23,263 bases of DNA from Halanaerobiales bacterium (GCA_023128035.1 JAGMES010000067.1:1-23263); one strand, 5' to 3'; shown: positions 12,001 to 18,600, counted from the stretch's first letter. The notes: generated by a model not told the origin, from the sequence alone. Program-made: numbers and translations.

Positions 12001-12563
12001 GCGCAGTGGTTCACAAAGAAAGGTCGACCGGAGATAACTTCTTATGTGCTTACTATACACTTTGCAGTACAAGTGATTCAAAAAGTATCAAAGAAGATCT
12101 CAGAAAAATAGTACCAGAGTATATGGTACCTACATATTTTGTTAAGCTTGATAAAATGCCACTTAACTTTAATGGAAAGATTGATAGAAAAAATCTACCT
12201 GAACCTGAAATTGTTCTTGATAATGATTATGTTGCACCACGTAATGAAATTGAAGAAAAGCTTATAAAAATATGGGCCGATCTTTTAAAAATTGAACAGG
12301 ATATGGTGGGAATAGACACCAACTTCTTTGAATCTGGAGGCAATTCATTACTAATTATGGCTTTCCATTCAAAGCTTTCTGTAGAGTTGGTATTAGAGGA
12401 TATTCCTGTGGTAGATCTATTTCAATATCCATCTATTAGAATGTTTTCTGACTATTTGAGCAACCGCGATGACGAACCTTTGAGATCCGATGACATTTAC
12501 GAAGATGCATTAGAAACAAGGATGAGTGGACTAAAAATTCTTAGGGGTGATTATGATGAGTAA
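18..12563 (+). CDS. Four-module NRPS (C-A-PCP x4), 5' end incomplete
   Basis: This is a cytoplasmic assembly-line enzyme that activates four amino acids and joins them as thioesters on carrier domains. Each of the four modules has C, A and PCP domains, with no epimerase or thioesterase. All four C domains keep HHxxxDG (for example residues 100-106, counting from the ATG at 96), and all four PCPs keep the phosphopantetheine Ser (residues 947, 1986, 3032, 4084). The first ATG is at 96, but homology to the C-domain start (QYYKTSSAQKR) is in frame from 18, directly after a TAA at 15-17. No ATG, GTG or TTG lies between 18 and 96, so the ATG at 96 would remove about 26 residues of the C domain. The real start is therefore probably upstream, lost by a frameshift or contig edge. 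The gene ends at TAA 12561-12563 and overlaps the next one. The NRPS assignment is certain; the 5' boundary is not. Confidence 0.95.
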   Translation, partial: QYYKTSSAQKRLYTLQQFEKESTPYNMPIVYELEGLIDHARIESTFNKLVARHDALRTYFQTNEDEIIQKVKAEHEFKMLVNRKDQEELGDLLQNFIRPFDLGQAPLFRAEILDSQDKSYLLIDMHHIISDGVSASLLIKEFVSLYNGEELGELRIQYKDFAEWQNQSLKTEEMKKQEEYWVNRFKEEIPVLNMPYDYERPLLQSFAGDELSFKVDEERTNCLRKIAREIGSTMHMVLLSAFNILLAKYCRQEEIIVGIPIAGRTHADLQNVMGMFVNTLALKNNLSGEKRYLEFLKEVKENSLNAYANQSYQFEELIDKVNVTRDTSRNPLFDVMFDMTNLNSDHSTEIELDGLVLKPYMNKNMVAKFDLILSAAEDDQSIVFKLEYCTKLFKEETINRMGNHYLEILKNICENNEVQLKDIEMITEEEKNQILYQFNDTQADYPTEKTIHELFEEQVNRAPDNIAVVFGDQKLSYQELNKKANSLARVLRNKGVKPDTVVTIMIDKSVEMVIGILAVLKSGGAYLPIEPSYPKERVEYMLEDSHSKILLSSKELYDTVDFDGEVMDLEDQDLFEGEVENLESINRSNNLAYIIYTSGTTGTPKGVMVEHRSLINLCEYHVNKFAVTEKDRATIYASLSFDACVWEMWPYLTIGASVYIIDNDIRLQIEKLNQYYNQNNITISFLPTQICERFIEQNNTSLRFLLTGGDRLKYFRKNRYKLVNNYGPTEATVATTNYVVEEEAKSIPIGKMINNAKVYILSAENKLAPIRVPGELCIAGDVLARGYWNRPELTAEKFVENPFKSGTRMYKTGDLARWMPDGNIEFLGRLDHQVKIRGFRIELGEIENRLLQHEAVKEVTVVVKGTQANEKYLCAYLICANPINELNLMSYLQECLPDYMVPSYFIQLEKMPLTPNGKVDRKSLPKPEVENNLVEYQAPSNEIEEKLTKIWSQVLGIERVGINDKFFDLGGHSLKATVLISRIHQELKREIQLRELFTSPTIKELSKLIKNAEENLCSKIERVEESEYYEASSAQKRMYTLQQLEQDSVAYNMPVVFAMEGAIDKSRIEETFIKLSLRHEVLRTYFETVEDEIVQKIDYSYEFKLVTRKENQEIESILNKFIRPFNLSKVPLFRVELVESAAQTYLLIDMHHIISDGVSMRILINEFIALYNGESLPTAKLQYKDFAAWQNNFMKSAEMKDQEEYWMNRFNDEIPVLNMLTDHERPVVQSFEGDRVSFELDEKNSAKVRKLARETDATIHMVLLSALNILLAKYSGQDDIVIGTPIAGRASTELENMMGMFVNTLALRNKPEGEKEYVSFLQEVKDNSLKAYENQSYQLEALIEKLEIRRDLSRNPLFDVMFNMVDTVAADDIKLDGLMLKQTNLQNKISKFDLTLNAQENGKTLDFTLEYCTKLFEKETIERLSNHYSAVLDEITNNNQIKISEIGLVTEQERDQILYGFNDTKCHYPKEKTIQRLFEEQVQRTPDNIAVLFEETQLTYSQLNEKANQLARKLRSLGVQADSIVGIMVERSLEMIIGIMGVIKAGGAYLPIDPNYPKKRIEYMLQDSESKILLSTESSVNQVEFNGQVIDLFNEDGFKGDASNLKPINNSQNLAYVIYTSGTTGNPKGVMVEHQGLVNRLNWVQKKYPLNQDDTILQKTTYTFDVSVWEIFWWSVVGAKVCMLEPEYEKDPVKIIAAINKYQITTIHFVPSMLDVFLYCLEANNVSMSLPSLRQVFSSGEALKFKQVSKFQQEFGFHKKLINLYGPTEATIEVSYFECDNQQNTTVPIGKPIDNIQLYILNNNQVAPIGLPGELYIAGDGVARGYLNRPELTAEKFVDNPFEANTKMYKTGDLVRWLPDGNIEFLGRIDHQVKIRGFRIELGEIENRLLKNRYVKEAAVVVKENSEKEDYVCAYVVSDTELRELDLKSYLKESLPEYMVPAYFVQLDKMPLTHNGKLNRNVLPEPNLDSILVEYVAPRNEIEAQLVEIWSQVLGIEGIGVYDNFFDLGGNSLKAIKVISRINKYLGVEVPLKSIFEKRTIESLYTEIKDLHSTTYKQIKPVQKSASYDVSNAQKRLWVLNQLEETGAAYNIPAAFLLEGEFDENAFRKAFDLMIERHESLRTVFITENGLPKQKILDNPDYSFYITDIKDHADVNESARELAIQNALLQFDLERGPLVQMSVIKMENNKHMLLVNMHHIISDGWSMNVFTREFLGFYNNFKKGKVPEIEPLKIQYKDYSTWQNELFESGAINSHREYWHKKLSGELPILDLPADRVRPITKTFRGQNIDFILAQDIQDRLYNLCKEKNISLFMMLQAIVKTLLYRYTGQEDIILGSPIAGRGHKDLEGQIGFYTNTLAIRDTVKGEEQFATLLDTVRETCVEAFDHQNYPFDKIVEEITLERDLSRSPIFDVMLVFQNNEAVTIEFDGLTVSPYELKNEISKFDISFIFDETVEGLNCSIEYNTDIYHEDRIQRMVKHFQTITASVVSNPQTKIRDLEILAEEEQKLLLDLFNDTAADYPLDKTIVLMFEEQVAKTPDNIAVIYEETKLTYRQLNERANIVANYLRDQYQIKPDDFVGIMIPRSEKMIIIVMGIMKSGAAYVPIDPIYPAERVDYILEDSDCKVAISDKTEGIFVNIKEILKSGAANTNPLIVTKPDNLAYVIYTSGSTGKPKATLLENRSLINRIDWMQKSYPIGESDTILQKTTYTFDVSVWEFFWWSLYGAKVCLLPPGGEKDPAVIVSSIEKNTITTMHFVPSMLNIFLDYVKAYDYSARLRSLKYIFSSGEALLGNHVEKCADLMNQNGTRLINLYGPTEAAIDVTYYNCLASDRTVPIGKPISNISLYIIDEDLKLAPVGVPGELCISGVGLARGYLNKPDLTKSSFVDNPFVPGERMYKTGDVARWLPDGQIEYLGRKDYQVKIRGFRIELEEIDHNIRKISGVEDSITIDFVDAKGDKQLCAYLVSNEELDLSYLRQELSKNLVNYMIPSYFVYLEKLPLNSNGKIDRKALIKPESIVSKEYIAPRNELEEKLRDFFAEILGFTQISIDDSFFELGGHSLRALQLILKIQKELRVEINLSEVFLYPTIAGMAEFIKNKQDRSFIEEIPKVEVQDHYPLSSAQNRLFFLNVLDKTTTAYNMPFAMILEGKVDKDRVSETFTKLIERHESLRTSFELLDNEPRQRVHQMVSFELEYGEIDHDLGLTIQSFIQPFDIANPPLLRAGLFKISAEKHLFVCDMHHIISDGVSMAVLIEEFGKIYTNQELPELQASYVDYTVWLQEYVKSEINVQAEEYWLAQFVDELLALNLPLDYQRPVVQSFSGSAVDFNISSRDTANLKKIALENNATLFMVLLSICNVFLAKICSQDDLIIGTPVAGRIHPDIDRTIGVFLNTLVLRNNIHADQTFTQFLSKVRENTLLALQNQSYQFEDLVEKVVRVRRTNRNPLFDVMFALNNMETRQLEIHGLNAIPYEYENESSKLDLKITALEISDQIKVNFNYNTNLFKRETINKFVGYFQSVMSSIIENSDLEISKIEVLNLEQRRGVLSNFNRNLLGDTRFTFQNRLNEALKEFGAECAISCGTRKITYSELDQKSNYVANYLINQRVGKGSFVPVAISNRADFIIAMIGVFKAGCIFVPFDLNQTRERLSDLISELNLQYMIVDDIFHQQVMAGTNFAQDVESFNFEKIFKGDNTDWFNTIPELEYRPDDMIYAYFTSGTTGNPKIIAGRSEGLVHFAEWEINQFGVGKGFRVSQLTRPTFDPFLRDIFVPLFAGGVVCIPNSEEINLNSIKLVKWIETERINLIHIVPSVFKIISDEDLTEGHFKELKYILLAGEKLYPSYLEKWYKVFANRIQLVNIYGPTETTLAKFFKLINMSDLDRGMIPVGKPIPGASGIVLNKDMNICDEMIPGELYIRTPYQSLGYINNDELNAKHFIVNPFTNDKQDIIYKTGDMAQVTTEGTFEILGRVDRQVKIRGQRIELEEIEGYLNSLEYVNECAVVHKERSTGDNFLCAYYTLCSTSDSKSIKEDLRKIVPEYMVPTYFVKLDKMPLNFNGKIDRKNLPEPEIVLDNDYVAPRNEIEEKLIKIWADLLKIEQDMVGIDTNFFESGGNSLLIMAFHSKLSVELVLEDIPVVDLFQYPSIRMFSDYLSNRDDEPLRSDDIYEDALETRMSGLKILRGDYDE
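3093..6170 (+). other. NRPS module 2: C-A-PCP, predicted Ser
   Basis: C2 begins at YYEASSAQKR (residue 1002) and has HHIISDG from residue 1125. A2 covers about 4430-5910 with YTSGTTG, FDVSVWEIFWW (Asp1639) and NGKLNR with the A10 Lys. The hand-read pocket is D-V-W-H-F-S-L-I-E-K, close to the serine codes DVWHFSLVDK and DVWHLSLIDK; the only unusual position is Glu in place of Asp. PCP2 has LGGNSL with Ser1986. Everything needed for activity appears present. Confidence 0.75.
6214..9305 (+). other. NRPS module 3: C-A-PCP, predicted Ser
   Basis: C3 starts near YDVSNAQKRLW and has HHIISDGWS from residue 2172. It is more divergent from C1 and C2 than they are from each other. A3 covers about 7590-9060 with YTSGSTG, FDVSVWEFFWW (Asp2685) and NGKIDRK. 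The hand-read pocket is D-V-W-H-F-S-L-I-D-K, which matches serine codes. PCP3 has LGGHSL with Ser3032. With module 2 this predicts a Ser-Ser step; without any E domain in this protein, both should stay L unless epimerised elsewhere. Confidence 0.8.
9357..12465 (+). other. NRPS module 4: C-A-PCP, unusual A-domain pocket
   Basis: C4 starts at YPLSSAQNR and has HHIISDG from residue 3212. A4 covers about 10700-12215. It keeps the ATP-binding TSGTTG core, IYGPTET, the RVDRQVKIRGQR hinge and NGKIDRK with Lys. The pocket segment, however, is FDPFLRDIF (Asp3732) rather than FDxxxWE, and the core A2 region reads KAGCIFVPFDLN instead of KAGGAYVPxDP. My hand-read code is D-P-R-H-L-A-I-L-A-K, which I cannot match to a known substrate. 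The conserved first Asp still argues for an alpha-amino group. PCP4 has SGGNSL with Ser4084, followed by a charged tail that may serve as a docking segment. Confidence 0.7.
12543..12549 (+). promoter_or_regulatory. Ribosome binding site for the KS-AT-ACP gene
   Basis: AGGGGTG lies 3-6 bases before two tandem ATG codons (12553 and 12556), inside the last codons of the upstream NRPS. A GTG at 12547 is also in frame but falls inside this purine stretch, so an ATG start is more likely. The placement suggests translational coupling. Confidence 0.6.
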
Positions 12564-15504
12564 AAAGAGAAAATTAACTGGATTAGAAGTAGCAGTAATA
12601 GGGATGTCATTAAAATTTCCTGGTGCAGAAAATAAGGATGAGTATTGGGATAATCTGAAAAATGGTATTGAATCGATTAAGAAATTTAGTGACGAAGAAT
12701 TATTAAAAGCTGGAGTTCGTCAAGAGATGTTGGATAATCCTGCGTATGTCAAATCTGGCGTATCTATTAAAGATAAAGAATGTTTTGACTCAAAGTTTTT
12801 TGAATATAGACCAGAGGAAGCAAAATTAATGAACCCTCAAACACGAATTTTTCACCAGTGTGCTTGGGAAGCTCTAGAAGATTCAGGTTATGTACCTGGC
12901 CGTTATGACGGAATTATTGGCTTATACGCGGGGGCTAAGAGCGACATTAATTGGGAGACCCATACACTTTTATTTAATGCAGATACTTCTGTTGATGAAT
13001 TTAGTTCTCGTATCTTTCGCAAGGTAGATTATTTCTGTACATCCATCGCTTATAAATTGAACTTGAAAGGGCCTGCAGTGTTTATTAACACTGCAGGCTC
13101 CACTTCCCTAGTAGCCATCCATATGGCTGCCATGAGTTTGATAACTGGAGAGACAAATGTTGCTTTAGCAGGAGGAATCACCCTTTCCTCCTCACACCCA
13201 GAAGGTTATTTATACCAGAAGGGAATGATTAACTCTCCAGATGGCCATTTAAGAGCCTTTGATGAAAAAGCAAATGGAATCGTTCCAGGAGAAGGGGCTG
13301 GCGTTGTTGTATTGAAAATGTTAGACAAAGCATTAAAAGATGGGGACAATATCTATGCCATCATTAAAGGTTCTGCAATTAATAATGATGGAAACAGAAA
13401 AGTTGGTTATAGCGCCCCAGCAGTCAGTGGACAGTCCAATGTTATTAAAGCCGCACAAGTAATGTCTCGTGTGAAACCTGAATCTATTAGTTATGTCGAA
13501 GCTCATGGAACAGGTACATCACTTGGAGACCCTGTTGAAATCGAGGCCTTAAGTTATGTCTTTGGCAAAAGTGAACAGAAATATTGTTCTATTGGATCTG
13601 TTAAGTCAAATATTGGACATACTGACTCGGCAGCAGGTGTTGCTGGTTTTATCAAGACCGTTTTAGCCTTAAAAAATCGGCAGATTCCCCCAACACTTCA
13701 TTTTGAGAAACTAAATAATAATATTAATCTGAAGGGTACTCCTTTTACTATTAATTCAGAACTTAAAGAATGGAAGAGTGATGAATATCCATTGCGAGCT
13801 GGTGTTAGTTCCTTTGGAATTGGTGGAACAAATGCACATGTGATTTTAGAAGAGGCGATAGAAAAGGATGACTATACCATTGAAGAGAAAGATCAACTTC
13901 TTGTCTTCTCAGCAAAGACTGTCAACTCCTTAAAAGAAATCACCTCAAAATATAGTGAACTTTTCCAGGATCAAAAGGATGTAAATCTGGCTGATGTAGC
14001 CTGGACATTGCAGACAGGTAGATCTATGTTCCCTTATAGATTTAAATTAGCAGCGAAAAATGTTCAAGAAGCTCTAGAGTTGCTGATGAAGAGAGAATCA
14101 GACCAGGCGGAGGTCCATAAAATAGAGGGGAATAAAAAGTCGGTTGTGTTCATCTTTTCTGGATCGGGATCTCAATATGTCAACATGGGAAGAGATATTT
14201 ATGAAGATGAGCCTTTATTTAAAGAGCAGATCGATCAATGTTTTAGTATCTTAAACGGCTTGATGGGTGTAGATTTTAAAGAAATTTTATATCCAACCCC
14301 AAGTATGTTAGAGGACGCGGAAGTTAAGATCAATCAACCCCAGTACTTGTATCCGTTATTGTTTGCCATTGAGTATGGGTTAGCTGGTCTGTTGGAAAGA
14401 TGGGGTGTGAAGCCGGATTATCTGATCGGTGACGGCATTGGTGAATATGTGGTTGCATGTCTAAGTGGACTCTTTTCTTTAGAAGATGCCCTCAGATTAG
14501 TAGTAAAAACAGGAGAATTAGTGAGGAAGGTTCCCCAAGAAGCAATGCAAGAGGTCGCGGCGGTAACAGAAGAACTGACTGAAATTTTGGCCAATGAAGT
14601 AAAAGCTATTACTTTTAATAACCCGAATACCTTGTGGATCTCTAGTGTAACTGGGAAAAGGGTAAGTGTAGAGGAAGTAATGTTTGCCGAATATTGGAAC
14701 AAACATTTTTTCCAGACAGCAGCACAGCAGCATAAGGGTTGTGCGACCATATTACAAGAGGAGAAAAATTGTATTTTTGTTGAAGTTGGCCCTGGAAATG
14801 ATTTAAGTAGCTTGAAAGAAACATTGGGTGACTGTATGGCTATTAATCTACTTAAGAGATCTGAAGAAAGAGGGTCTGATCTGAAACTTCTTTTAGACCA
14901 AGTGGGAGAACTATGGTTACAAGGAGTGAACTTGGAGTGGGAGATGTTCCATTGGAAAGAGACTAGAAAAACAGTATCCGTGCCGACCTATTGTTTTGAG
15001 AAAAAACCGTACCCACTTGCCAAAAATATGACTCAATTTTTACAAGAAAATCTTAAGATTTTAGATAATGAAGAAATTGTAGTAGATACTAGTATTTTTG
15101 TTCATGAGGAAGAAGAAATTCCTGCTGAGGAAGTTAATACTGAACAGGTTGTTGTAACTGTAGATGATATCGATGAATCATTAACAAATACTGAGAAAAT
15201 GTTAGTTGAAATCTGGAAAGATTTCTTTGATATCGAGCATGTCGATATAAATGATGATTTCTTTGAGATTGGAGGAGATTCTTTAAGAGCGATGGGTTTG
15301 GTTATTGAATTAGAAGAGAATTTTGATACCAAGATTTCTATAGAGGAACTGTTTTCTTTGACAACAATAGCTGAGTTGGCTCAGTATATTGATTCTAATA
15401 TGGATCAATATAGTAATTCCTTAATGGATAACGATGACGATCCAGATGATCATGATGAAGATTTAAAAGATGGAGATGATGACAAAGTGAGAATTACAAT
15501 ATGA
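12553..15504 (+). CDS. PKS-like protein: inactive KS, inactive AT, intact ACP
   Basis: The architecture is that of one minimal type I PKS module of order KS-AT-ACP. Residue numbers count from an alternative in-frame GTG at 12547. The KS fold (about 10-440) has both histidine motifs, EAHGTGTSLGDP (His320) and KSNIGHTDSAAG (His358), but the catalytic Cys of the TACSSS motif is Gly184 (NTAGSTS). The AT region (about 535-790) has GDGIGE in place of GHSxGE, and lacks the segment carrying the catalytic His. The ACP (about 875-955) keeps its phosphopantetheine site in IGGDSL (Ser912). There is no KR, DH, ER or methyltransferase. The C-terminus is strongly acidic, with more than a dozen Asp/Glu in the last 30 residues, and probably docks to the next protein. 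The gene overlaps both neighbours. I infer a non-elongating carrier or scaffold subunit; a decarboxylase-like KS role is an alternative. Confidence 0.92.
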   Translation: MMSKKRKLTGLEVAVIGMSLKFPGAENKDEYWDNLKNGIESIKKFSDEELLKAGVRQEMLDNPAYVKSGVSIKDKECFDSKFFEYRPEEAKLMNPQTRIFHQCAWEALEDSGYVPGRYDGIIGLYAGAKSDINWETHTLLFNADTSVDEFSSRIFRKVDYFCTSIAYKLNLKGPAVFINTAGSTSLVAIHMAAMSLITGETNVALAGGITLSSSHPEGYLYQKGMINSPDGHLRAFDEKANGIVPGEGAGVVVLKMLDKALKDGDNIYAIIKGSAINNDGNRKVGYSAPAVSGQSNVIKAAQVMSRVKPESISYVEAHGTGTSLGDPVEIEALSYVFGKSEQKYCSIGSVKSNIGHTDSAAGVAGFIKTVLALKNRQIPPTLHFEKLNNNINLKGTPFTINSELKEWKSDEYPLRAGVSSFGIGGTNAHVILEEAIEKDDYTIEEKDQLLVFSAKTVNSLKEITSKYSELFQDQKDVNLADVAWTLQTGRSMFPYRFKLAAKNVQEALELLMKRESDQAEVHKIEGNKKSVVFIFSGSGSQYVNMGRDIYEDEPLFKEQIDQCFSILNGLMGVDFKEILYPTPSMLEDAEVKINQPQYLYPLLFAIEYGLAGLLERWGVKPDYLIGDGIGEYVVACLSGLFSLEDALRLVVKTGELVRKVPQEAMQEVAAVTEELTEILANEVKAITFNNPNTLWISSVTGKRVSVEEVMFAEYWNKHFFQTAAQQHKGCATILQEEKNCIFVEVGPGNDLSSLKETLGDCMAINLLKRSEERGSDLKLLLDQVGELWLQGVNLEWEMFHWKETRKTVSVPTYCFEKKPYPLAKNMTQFLQENLKILDNEEIVVDTSIFVHEEEEIPAEEVNTEQVVVTVDDIDESLTNTEKMLVEIWKDFFDIEHVDINDDFFEIGGDSLRAMGLVIELEENFDTKISIEELFSLTTIAELAQYIDSNMDQYSNSLMDNDDDPDDHDEDLKDGDDDKVRITI
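12574..13866 (+). other. Ketosynthase domain lacking the catalytic Cys
   Basis: The domain runs from VAVIGMSLKFPG to GIGGTNAHVILEEA and is full length. At 13087-13110 the codons read N-T-A-G-S-T-S-L where active KS domains have D-T-A-C-S-S-S-L. The codon is GGC (13096-13098), one base from the Cys codon TGC. Both active-site histidines and the Lys of KSNIGH are kept. It cannot load an acyl chain on Cys. Decarboxylating KSQ domains carry Gln here rather than Gly, so this is not a standard KSQ. Confidence 0.88.
13071..13098. repeat. Perfect 12-bp inverted repeat over the KS active-site codons
   Basis: The left arm GCCTGCAGTGTT (13071-13082) and right arm AACACTGCAGGC (13087-13098) are perfect reverse complements around a TATT loop. 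As RNA the stem could extend to 14 pairs with one G-U. The last three bases of the right arm are the Gly184 GGC codon. With the ancestral TGC codon the repeat would have had a mismatch at that position. Confidence 0.85.
14134..14890 (+). other. Degenerate acyltransferase domain with internal deletion
   Basis: The N-terminal strand reads FIFSGSGSQYVNMGR, with Ser540 replacing the oxyanion Gln of GQGSQ. The nucleophile elbow is GDGIGEY (Asp629, Gly630) instead of GHSxGEY. The carboxylate-binding Arg of the RGxxM segment is Thr655 (KTGELV). After EAMQEVAAV the sequence jumps to the equivalent of the helix before KITFNxP, so about 60-70 residues are missing. That stretch is the ferredoxin-like small subdomain with the catalytic His. 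The C-terminal part (ISSVTG, FVEVGPGNDLSSL) is well preserved. No acyl transfer is expected. Confidence 0.85.
15169..15411 (+). other. Acyl carrier domain, intact
   Basis: The sequence around DDFFEIGGDSLRAM carries the phosphopantetheine Ser912. Flanking helices are regular (KMLVEIWKDFF before, LFSLTTIAELAQYI after). It is the only part of this protein that looks catalytically competent, as a holo carrier after modification by a phosphopantetheinyl transferase encoded elsewhere. Confidence 0.85.
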
Positions 15505-15660
15505 GCGCTCGAAAACTAATTACTAAACTAAAATTTCTGGGGGTTGAGTTGTTTCTAAGGGGTGGTAATTTAGAATTAGAAGCATCAAAGGATGTATTAA
15601 CTCCCAAACTTGTGAAAGAAATAAAAAACAATAAGTTAGAGATTATCGATCTTTTAAAGG
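15501..15660 (+). other. TubC-type N-terminal docking domain
   Basis: Residues 4-52 follow the TubC_N pattern: a helix (LITKLKFLGVELFLRGG), a strand pair with E-L-E-A, then LTPKLVKEIKNNK and a C-terminal helix ending in a Lys/Arg-rich linker. Such domains bind short acidic C-terminal tails of the upstream partner. The upstream protein here ends in just such a tail followed by a strand-like VRITI, so the pair is self-consistent. Confidence 0.75.
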
Positions 15661-18600
15661 CTGAAAAGCGAAAGGCCAAACGGAAACCAATTCAAATCAG
15701 AAAGGCGGAAGAGAGAGATTACTATCCAGTATCTAGCGCTCAAAAGAGAATGCTGGTCATGCATCAAATGGAAAAATCCAATTTAAGCTATAATCTGCTT
15801 AATGGAGTTGTACTTGAAGGAGATTTGGATCTTGAACGGTTGGAGCAAGCTTTTCGAAAATTAATTGAAAGGCATGAAGCATTACGAACTGCTTTTCTTG
15901 TCGTTGACAATGAATATGTCCAAAAAATCCACAAGCAGATTGATTTTTCTATTGTGCAAAGGGAATGTAGCCAAGAGAATCTGAATAGTACAATTAAGCA
16001 CTTTATCCGCTCTATGGATTTAAGTAAGCCACCTTTGTTCGAGGTAGCAATTATCAAATTTGGGAGTAACAAAAATGTGTTTTTAATAAATATACATCAT
16101 ATTATCTGTGATGGAACATCTTTTACCATTTTAGTAAAGGAACTGTTAGAGTTATATAATGAAAAACAGTTAGCAGCCCCCAAATTACAGTATAAAGATT
16201 TTACACTATGGCAAATCGAACAGAATGCATCAGAACGCTTCAAAAAGCAGGAGCAATATTGGCTAGAGCTTTTCGCTGGAGATGAGATTCCGGTTTTAGA
16301 TCTACCTACAGATTCTTTACGCTCAGATATTCAGGCTTTTGAAGGTGAAAAGTTTATCTTTTCTCTAGATCAGAGATTAGCTGCCAGTATTAATGAATTA
16401 GTTCAAAAAACAAATTCTTCGAAATATATGGTGCTTCTGGCTATATACAATATTCTACTTTATAAGTATTCTGGTCAAAAGGATATAATAGTTGGCTCTT
16501 CTATTGCTAAAAGGGGTCACTATGAGTTGCAAAATGTAATTGGTATGATGGTCAATGCCTTGGCTATGAGGAATTATCCTGATGATGAGAAAAGATTTAT
16601 AGATTTTTTAACAGAGGTTAGAACCAATGCGTTAAAGGCCTATGAAAATCAAGATTATCCTTTTGATGAACTGGTTGATCAATTAAAACTGCGTAGAGGG
16701 AATAACCCGTTATTTAATACGATGTTTGAGTATCATAACTTGGAGAACCGGAAGATGGAAATGGCGGGTCTAAAAGTTCTGCCCTTAGAGTATAATGAAG
16801 GTATTGCCAGATTTGATTTGGAGTTAAATGTGATTGAGAGGGCTGGGGAGATCAATGTAGGATTCCACTACTCTGCTCGTCTATTCGAGAGGTCTACAAT
16901 CGAACGTATGGGTGAACATTTTACGATTATTTTGGAGCATATCACAAGCAATCCAGAGATTCTTTTGGGAGATATTGATCTTCTGTCTAATACTGAAAGA
17001 GATAAGATATTAGTTTATTTTAATCAGACAGAAAGGGAATTGCCCCCACACCAAACCGTGATTGATCTTTTTGAATGCCAGGTAGCGAAGAGGCCTGACG
17101 ATATTGCCGTAGAATGTGGAGACGAAAGTTTGACGTATCGTGAGTTGGCCCAGAGGGTGAATCAACTCACAGGATATTTGCTCAATGAGCATAAGGTGCA
17201 AAAAGAAGAACTGGTAGCAATTTTGATGGATCGTTCCATTAATATGCTAGTAGCCATTTTAAGTGTCTTTAAAGCTGGAGGTGCCTACATCCCTCTGGAT
17301 GCGGCTTACCCAGAGAAGCGAATTCAAACAATTTTGGATGATGCGGAGATAAGGTTGGTGTTGGGTGAAGAAAAGTATGTTTCATTATTAGATAGTCTGG
17401 AACAGCAATGTGAGGTTTTGGAAATGTACTTATGTATGGACTCTGAAAATCAGCTCAATTTGGCATCATATTCTGACATCCAAGTAGAGAATAGATCTAA
17501 ACCAGGAGACCTGGCGTATGTTATCTATACATCTGGATCAACAGGAAAGCCGAAAGGTGCTATGGTCGAACAGATAGGTATGGTTAACCATATGTTTGCC
17601 AAAATAAATGATCTAAGCCTGGATGAAAACAGTATTGTTGCTCAAAATTCTTCCCATAGTTTCGATATTTCTGTCTGGCAGTTTATGGTTGCATTGGTTG
17701 TTGGCGGAAAAACTATGATCTACCCCAATCAACAAGTCCTGAATGTTGAAAAATTCATTGATCAAGTGATTTGTGATCAGGTAAGTATCTTGGAAGTCGT
17801 TCCGTCTTATTTAAAGCTTATCTTAGATTTGATGGATGATCAAAAACCAACCTTCCATACACTTAAGTATCTTTTGGTAACTGGAGAGGCATTGCAATAT
17901 AAACTGGTCAAACGATGGTTAGAAAAATACCCTGATATTTACATGGTTAATGCGTATGGTCCTACTGAGGCCTCAGATGATATTACTCATAATATAATCA
18001 AAGAAGTTCCAGCATCGAAGAGTATTTCCATTGGCAAGCCATTGCAAAACTTTAAGATTTATATTGTTAATGAAAAAATGCAATTATGCCCTATTGGGGT
18101 GAAAGGTGAGATTGTGGTAGCAGGTCTAGGTGTTGGGAGGGGGTATGTGAATGCCCCTGAAAAGACCGCTGTAGCCTTTACAGTAGATCCCTTTAGAGCT
18201 CAGGAGAATGTAAGATTATATAAAACTGGAGATTTGGGTCGCTGGTTACCGGATGGAAATATTGAGTTTTTCGGTAGAAAAGATCACCAGGTAAAAATTA
18301 GGGGATTCAGAATCGAGTTGGGTGAAATTGAAAATGTACTGATGGAACATGAAAATATTAAAGAAGCAGTCGTTTTAGCAAAAGAAAATGATCAATATAT
18401 ATATGCATATATAGTGTATGCACAAAAGATGGATCTTTCTAAACTGAAGACTTTCTTAAAAGACCGGTTACCTGAGTATATGATCCCATCATATTTTGTG
18501 GAAATGGAAAAAATACCATTAACACCGAATGAGAAAATAAATCGAAAAGCTTTACCAGAGCCACAAATTGAACAATCATCAATTGATAAATATGAAGCAC

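Noticed and set aside
12547..12549. GTG as the start of the PKS-like gene
   Set aside because: It overlaps the purine-rich AGGGGTG that serves as ribosome binding site for the ATGs at 12553 and 12556, so an ATG start fits better.
13081..13120. KS as a decarboxylating KSQ loading domain
   Set aside because: The residue is Gly, not Gln, the AT is inactive so the ACP would not be loaded in cis, and the gene lies in the middle of the assembly line.
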